Shown here piece after piece: positions 7,585 to 11,713 of a stretch of 11,713 nt of DNA. The stretch lies in NCBI GenBank assembly GCA_003024985.2, contig PXIH01S0013700.1; one strand, given 5' to 3'. The notes under the pieces were generated by a model. That model saw nothing but the letters and a program-made list of their open reading frames with translations, did not search any database and had not been told where the DNA came from. Numbering within the stretch: position 1 is the stretch's first letter; each line of letters starts with the position of its first letter. A program made the position numbers and the translations under genes. The stretch is from Euperipatoides rowelli (taxonomy: Eukaryota > Onychophora > Udeonychophora > Euonychophora > Peripatopsidae).

Positions 7585-8365
7585 ACATAAATTGTTTATT
7601 ATTTGCCGTTTATCAGACTTTCTTTTTTACTGTATGTACTGTAAATTTTCAGAGCATTTAGAAAAGAGGAATATGTATCATGAGTTACCATGCAAGTAAC
7701 ACACTGATTAAATTCACTTGCGTTAAAATTTTAAATATATTGTACACTGCAAAGCGAGTATATCCAGCTTCAGTCTACTCATTAGCAGATATTTAACCCT
7801 TTCTTCACAATGAGTGCAAAATTTGCGCCTCCATGCTTTTTACAGAACTTTCTGAGAGCTTTTTAACATGAAGTTTATTATCTCATGTAAAACGCAACTC
7901 AGCGCTAAGATGAGAAGATCTGAAACAAATCAATCCATTGGCAGATTGATCAGTACGTAAAAGACACATAAATGAACATAATTTCAACTTTGCATTTTTT
8001 AAGTTCAACATTCTATGATTTCTGATGGTTTACTCAATTCGAAGCTGCACTCAGTCTGGGCGTTATGCATGATTTCTGTACAGGGAAAAATGATTTTGCT
8101 GGAACTCAGTTCACCTGTGAAAGGATTAAAAGAGCATTGGACAGATTATCCACTTATGAAAAATAAAGCGTTAAAACACTGAATCATTTTTACTTCCTCG
8201 TTTTCAAAATCTGGAACTGAATTTAGCCTACACATAATTTTGTAACTACTTCATATAGTTAAATAAATTCTGTAAAGATTTTCATTTCTTTCATCATACA
8301 TGAATATGACATGCAGTAGTGAAAAAAACCTAATGGTTTTATAGGTATTGACTAGTAAGAAGTCT
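7585..8365. other. Noncoding DNA, nothing recognised
   Basis: The composition is somewhat less AT-rich around 7800-8150. A 46-codon plus-strand frame without stops (8026-8163) gives no domain I recognise. No RNA gene or inverted termini were identified. Confidence 0.45.
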
Positions 8366-8390
8366 AGATTTCCAGCCTCCAGGGCGGGCT

Positions 8391-8414
8391 AGGGGCATAG
8401 CTATGGGTGTGGGG
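8391..8414. repeat. GC-rich fragment resembling a DNA-transposon end
   Basis: AGGGGCATAGCTATGGGTG lies in a short GC-rich patch (8375-8414) and resembles the CAGGGGCGTAGC-type termini known from many hAT elements. No matching inverted end or target duplication was found nearby, so this may only be a solo terminus or a chance resemblance. Confidence 0.25.
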
Positions 8415-8509
8415 TATTAATGCCTCCTAAAAACCTGTTTTTAAGGTTAATCTTGTGCATTGGTAATACAACTTTATACTATTACATGTCCAAACTAAAT
8501 ATTACTTTA

Positions 8510-8665
8510 AAAATAAATAAAGAAAGAAATTTTTGTCAGAAAAAAAAAGTCTGGTTAGCTTAATGTTAGAGCAACTAACTGCCCGGATTTCAGGAGATCT
8601 GGGTTCAAGTCCCAGTCCAGGCGAATGAATTTTTTTCCTACAAGGATTTATTTCTTTATTTATAT
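8510..8665. repeat. Short inverted AT-rich flanks around the tRNA-like sequence
   Basis: TAAATAAAGAAAGAAAT (8514-8530) is matched at 16 of 17 positions by the reverse complement of ATTTATTTCTTTATTTA (8646-8662), placing the tRNA-like segment within an inverted repeat. Low complexity makes chance similarity a real possibility. Confidence 0.4.
8549..8623 (+). repeat. tRNA-like sequence: tRNA pseudogene or SINE head
   Basis: A 75-base stretch folds partly as a tRNA. The 5' acceptor strand GTCTGGT (8549-8555) pairs with TCCAGGC (8616-8622) at six of seven positions, counting one or two G-T pairs. The D stem is GCTT/GAGC with the loop AATGTTA, and a perfect T stem CTGGG/CCCAG (8599-8603, 8611-8615) encloses TTCAAGT. 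The internal RNA polymerase III promoter boxes are recognisable: TAGCTTAATGTTAG as box A and GGTTCAAGTCC as a good box B. The anticodon arm (about 8574-8593) does not pair properly and its loop seems too long, so no anticodon is assigned and a working tRNA is unlikely. Such heads are typical of tRNA-derived SINEs, but no SINE body was identified downstream. Confidence 0.65.
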
Positions 8666-8669
8666 TAGC

Positions 8670-9160
8670 ACTTTATATTATTTTATATGAGAATTGCCGT
8701 CATTTATGAAGTAATCTCCAAATGGACAAATTTAAAAAACTGTAACAGTTTGTTGGTTAGGCACTCATCATTTCTCTTTGTATTTAAAAATAAATACCGT
8801 AATCCACTTTTATTCTTATTATATCACAAATGATTTTATTTTGACAATTATGGTGTATATTCTACACTTTATAGCAAGATTTTTAAAAAATATTAATAAA
8901 TCTTGCCTTTTGGTGACTAAAAGTAAAATATTAGATATTTACATATAGGCTTTAACTACCAACCTTTAGCCTTGATATAGGTAAATTATTTACATCTAAT
9001 CTAAAGGGGACTAATGATTTATTGTATATTATGATAATAATGTAAATACGGTAATAATGTTATTCAAAATAATATTTATTTATAATATTTAGTTGGATTT
9101 TATTTTTAAATTTTTTTTATTCATGTTGGTGTAATTCTTTTAAAATCTTATATCAGTACT
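8670..9160. other. AT-rich noncoding DNA, nothing recognised
   Basis: There are no open frames, structured RNA or terminal repeats. Words such as TAAATACGGTAATAATG and AAATACCGTAATCC recur loosely in both orientations, but no defined repeat emerges. Confidence 0.5.
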
Positions 9161-9166
9161 ACAGAC

Positions 9167-9212
9167 CCTATGTTCCTGGCCCTATGTACCTGGCTGTATG
9201 TATGTACCTGGC
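9167..9212 (+). repeat. Minisatellite of CCTATGTACCTGGC units
   Basis: Three tandem copies are visible: CCTATGTTCCTGGC (9167-9180), CCTATGTACCTGGC (9181-9194) and an 18-bp version ending TATGTACCTGGC (9195-9212). Confidence 0.75.
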
Positions 9213-9302
9213 CATACTAACCTACTTTCACCACTAATGATATCTCACTGTCTGTTCCCTTATAAATATTTCTGAAAAATATAAAGCTACACATTTGCAA
9301 AC

Positions 9303-9310
9303 ATCTAGAT
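9303..9310. repeat. Left target-site duplication ATCTAGAT
   Basis: This octamer is identical to 9947-9954 and directly abuts the left end of the hAT element. The TCTAGA core fits the known insertion preference of Charlie-type hAT elements. Confidence 0.85.
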
Positions 9311-9946
9311 TAGCATTTCTTAACCTGTGGTCCATGGACCCCTCGGGGTCTTTTGGGCATAAGCAAGGGGTCCGCGAACCATTAGAAAAAAAAAAAATTT
9401 GTTAATTTTTTTTTTTTTTTTTAATTTTTATTGAAAATCATAATAAATTGAACTAATTACTAATATATTAAACATAAAGAACACATACAAAACAATGTCA
9501 TTTTTTAAAAATCAATCAACTATGAAGAGCAAATTATTTATTATAATAAAAGCCCAAGTTTGCTCATCTAAATACATTTTAGAACTTTGAACTTTAGGCC
9601 ATTCCCATTATTTGGCTGGGGGAGAAGGTTACATTTTCTTATTTTTCTTAAATTTTCACAAGCTTTGCCTTCACATTAATTATATTTTTTTCTTTTATAT
9701 ATTTTTATGTTTTTGTTTTTACATAATTGTTTGATAGTTTGATTTTATTTTTTTCTGTTCATAATTGATACTGTTGTATTAAATAATAGTAAACAGAATT
9801 TATATATTTTTTAACTACACATTGAAGTATTCAAATAATAATTTTTGCTTATTCTTTTGTAAAATTTAAATTTCATGTTAACTGCAAAAAAAATTATCAC
9901 TTAATTATATGGTGTTTCACCATGGTGTAAAGGTTAAGATCTACTG
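9311..9946. mobile_element. Non-autonomous hAT element, Charlie type, complete with 8-bp duplication
   Basis: The left end starts TAGCATTTCTTAACCTGTGG. The right end, read inverted, starts CAGTAGATCTTAACC, and 19 of the terminal 27 bases agree, including CTTAACCT and CCATGG. Perfect 8-bp duplications, ATCTAGAT, flank both ends, the target-duplication length of hAT transposons. The left subterminal region has the perfect palindrome GGTCCATGGACC (9329-9340), the stem-loop GACCCC-TC-GGGGTC (9337-9350) and GGGGTCCGCGAACC, strongly reminiscent of Charlie/MER5-type ends (CAGTGGTTCTCAACC followed by a GGTCC-rich block). The 636-bp interior is AT-rich, contains A/T homopolymers (9388-9422) and shows no transposase, so the element depended on an enzyme supplied elsewhere. 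The divergence between the ends suggests it is not recent. Confidence 0.88.
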
Positions 9947-9954
9947 ATCTAGAT
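9947..9954. repeat. Right target-site duplication ATCTAGAT
   Basis: This is the exact partner of 9303-9310, directly following the right terminus CTACTG of the hAT element. Confidence 0.85.
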
Positions 9955-10996
9955 CAATTCAAAATGTAGATCTTATTAATTTATTTTGAGGATACTTCTT
10001 ATGAAATTACTTAACTTGTATCTGTGATAAGTTTTGTAATTTAATTTTTTGTGTGTATCTCATGAAATCACTATCTGTGTATGTGTGTGCCTCTAATATT
10101 TTCGGTATGTATCTGTACCATCTATAATAATGTATCCATAGTATTGTGTTCTTGAGAAATCGATTTGGCAATTCTATTATGTGCACTATCTTTGTTGTTG
10201 TAGCTACAGCGCTTATATACTCTGTCTATGTCTATGTGTACCTTTAATGCAATTATCTGGCCTAAAATGGTAGTGTCATCCTCATAATTTGTATACAACC
10301 AGATAATTGTTTTAACAGTCAGCTTCAAGACCAGGAACTAAATATTTGCTGAAAATAATTTCTGTACCAGTCTGAATATTCTATGCCTGTCTGAATGTTT
10401 TAATTTACATAGAATATCCAATTTTAATTTTGTCCATTCCTTTTATTATTTTATTAAAACATTTTTTAATGATTCCTAATATTGAACAGTTGAATTAATG
10501 AAAAAAATTTTTTTAGTTGTTCCTAATTTGATTTTTATTAAAAATGCAATAGCATTAAAATTGTGATATTTTAAAATAATAAATGATTTATAGATTTTAA
10601 TTCATTATTTTGTGATAGAATTTGAGAAGATCAGACCTTTTATCTTCTAATGATTTTAAATTGTAGTAAATCATGTAATTGCAATTGCTTTTATTATATG
10701 AACATCGATAAATGGATATTTTCAGCTTGTTTAATTAAGCAATAAAACTTTTGCCAGTGTCAGAGAGTCATGTGTAATTTGCTAGTTCTGAACATTCAGT
10801 CAGAGTTAATTACACAATTATCTATTAACTTCAAGTATCTCTAAATCTTGATTTCTCTTTATCCCCAAATATCATACCAGCATTAATCAGTATTACTTAA
10901 AGGTTATATGAATTATTATTATTTTTTTTTTTATTAAAGTGTATTAAAAATTCTATTTTCAACATTGTCAGTTTAGTTTTATCTAGCTCAAAAATG
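9955..10996. other. AT-rich noncoding DNA, nothing recognised
   Basis: A short TG-rich stretch (10050-10090) and several T runs are present. The minus-strand frame at 10122-10328 gives a peptide without any motif I recognise. There is no terminal repeat or RNA gene. Confidence 0.5.
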
Positions 10997-11204
10997 TATT
11001 ATTATCATTATTATTGTTGTTGTTGTTGTGGTGGTGTGGATATTGTTATCATTATCATCACCATCATCATTATCTTTATCACCATCATCATTATAATTAT
11101 CATTATCATTATCATTATCATCTAATTATCGTTATTATCATTATCATAATTATCATTACTATCATTATTATCATCATCATCATCATTACCATCATTATTA
11201 TTGA
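10997..11204. repeat. Compound trinucleotide microsatellite
   Basis: About 200 bp of almost uninterrupted three-base periodicity: ATT units, then GTT and GTG units, then ATC/ATT mixtures that often alternate as a TTATCA hexamer. The plus-strand Tyr/His/Ile-only reading frame across it (11014-11214) is a product of the repeat, not a gene. Confidence 0.95.
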
Positions 11205-11290
11205 AGTATTTTAACAACATCAAGAAAATGCATATATTTCATAAAAATAAATGTGTATTGACCAACAAATTTTACAAGCCTATTATAACA

Positions 11291-11484
11291 TTATAATTTC
11301 TCCCCTTATTTTTGGGTTTGATCAGGGCCACCTATAAGAAACATTTTTTTTATTATAAATATGGGATGATTAACAATTATAACAAAAAATTTCCAAAAAT
11401 CTTTTTTAATCATCACATATTTATAATAAAAAATTGTTTCTTATANATTATTGTGATCAAACCTGAAAATACAGGATAAAATTG
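11291..11484. repeat. Foldback repeat of about 194 bp
   Basis: The left arm 11291-11373 and right arm 11404-11484 are complementary over about 80 bases with gaps. The best blocks are GGTTTGATCA (11315-11324 on the left, its complement at 11454-11463) and CTATAAGAAACA through ATTATAAATATGGGATGATTAA (11332-11372, matched by 11405-11445 inverted). The ambiguous base at 11446 lies in the right arm. It is compatible with a palindromic MITE; no clear target duplication was seen. Confidence 0.7.
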
Positions 11485-11496
11485 ATAAGGCTGACC

Positions 11497-11560
11497 TGAC
11501 TTGGTGGTTCAGTTGGTAGTGATGCTGGCTGCTATTAAGTCAAGGTCATATTCTGGGAAT
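11497..11560 (+). repeat. Degenerate tRNA-derived SINE-like segment
   Basis: TGGTTCAGTTGG at 11505-11516 fits a polymerase III box A well. About 40 bp further on, GGTCATATTCTGG (11545-11557) is a poor but positionally correct box B candidate. The segment stops at the beginning of the hAT end at 11561, which could have split the SINE. Confidence 0.4.
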
Positions 11561-11713
11561 TAGTGATGCACCGAGTCCTAAAAAATACCAGGTACCTTGT
11601 ACCGAGGACCCTGGGAAAATTTAAAAAATACCCGGCCGGGTATAGGGTACTCGGCCGAGTAATTTTAATTCTTTCTAATGGGGTTTTTAATTTACTGAAG
11701 AGTAAAATAAAAA
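11561..11713 (+). mobile_element. Left end of a hAT transposon, cut by the window edge
   Basis: TAGTGATGCACCGAG at 11561 matches the TAGGGATGCACCGA-type terminus known from hAT elements (Zaphod/Tip100 and related). The following subterminal region has the expected clustered palindromes: TACCCGGCCGGGTA at 11629-11642 and TACTCGGCCGAGTA at 11648-11661, both perfect, plus GGTACC and ACCGAGG words. The eight bases before it, CTGGGAAT (11553-11560), would be the expected target duplication; the partner lies beyond the window. No coding sequence is visible in the 153 bp present. Confidence 0.75.

Noticed and set aside
8026-8163. 46-codon plus-strand frame in a less AT-rich patch
   Set aside because: It is too short, without a start codon near its beginning, recognisable motif or splice context. 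It could be a decayed exon, but that cannot be shown.
8549-8623. Functional tRNA gene
   Set aside because: The anticodon stem does not pair and the loop length is wrong, so no anticodon can be assigned. It is described as tRNA-like only.
10122-10328. 68-codon minus-strand frame
   Set aside because: There is no recognisable motif and no neighbouring exon signals. Chance is sufficient.
11014-11214. His/Tyr/Ile-rich 66-codon frame
   Set aside because: It is a direct translation of the ATT/ATC trinucleotide microsatellite.
1-11713. CRISPR array, operon, prophage or riboswitch
   Set aside because: No regularly spaced identical repeats, no compact gene clusters and no bacterial-type signals are present. 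The window is typical eukaryotic intergenic or intronic DNA.

Overview
This is an AT-rich (by eye roughly 70% A+T), intron-scale stretch of a metazoan nuclear genome, with two single-base ambiguities (n at 3738 and 11446). No intact protein-coding gene is visible. The content is decayed mobile DNA, foldback (palindromic) repeats, tRNA-derived repeats and microsatellite. Degenerate copies of an invertebrate repetitive zinc-finger-like ORF family, several hAT-type transposon ends and abundant ATT/ATC trinucleotide repeat suggest an invertebrate. A mollusc or other lophotrochozoan is plausible, but the species cannot be fixed from the sequence.

Layout. 1-650: AT-rich, featureless. 651-1010: a conspicuously GC-richer island holding a 27-bp motif repeated 88 bp apart, with a third partial copy. 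1011-1936: unassigned AT-rich DNA. 1937-2667 (minus): a frameshifted pseudogene whose segments in three successive frame changes add up to one recognisable protein, the best protein-level signal in the window. 2668-3745: unassigned. 3746-3874: two tandem GC-rich hairpins whose stems differ by paired changes. 3933-4071: two adjacent AT-rich palindromes. 4072-5803: mostly unassigned, with a small GC-rich patch at 4846-4918 that shares a 17-bp block with the 651-1010 island.

5804-7584 is the structural centrepiece. Arms of about 150 bp in inverted orientation carry highly self-complementary 60-bp hairpin units with repeated TGACATCA/TGATGTCA octamers. They enclose a 1.38-kb core bounded by short TAGGGATCCC inverted ends, and the core holds a decayed reading frame (6536-6921) that looks like the N-terminal part of an element-encoded protein. 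8391-8414 resembles a transposon end. 8549-8623 is a tRNA-like sequence lying inside short inverted AT-rich flanks.

9311-9946 is an essentially complete non-autonomous hAT element of the Charlie type with a perfect 8-bp target duplication, ATCTAGAT. 10997-11204 is a compound trinucleotide microsatellite. 11291-11484 is a foldback repeat. 11497-11560 is a degenerate tRNA-derived SINE-like segment. At 11561 the left end of another hAT element begins and runs off the window.

No genes here work together as a pathway. The relationships are those of nested insertion: a hAT in or next to a SINE-like repeat, and a core element inside an array of palindromic units. Nothing supports a host gene, CRISPR array, operon or bacterial system. 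All identifications rest on reading the sequence and on remembered family features; no search was run.
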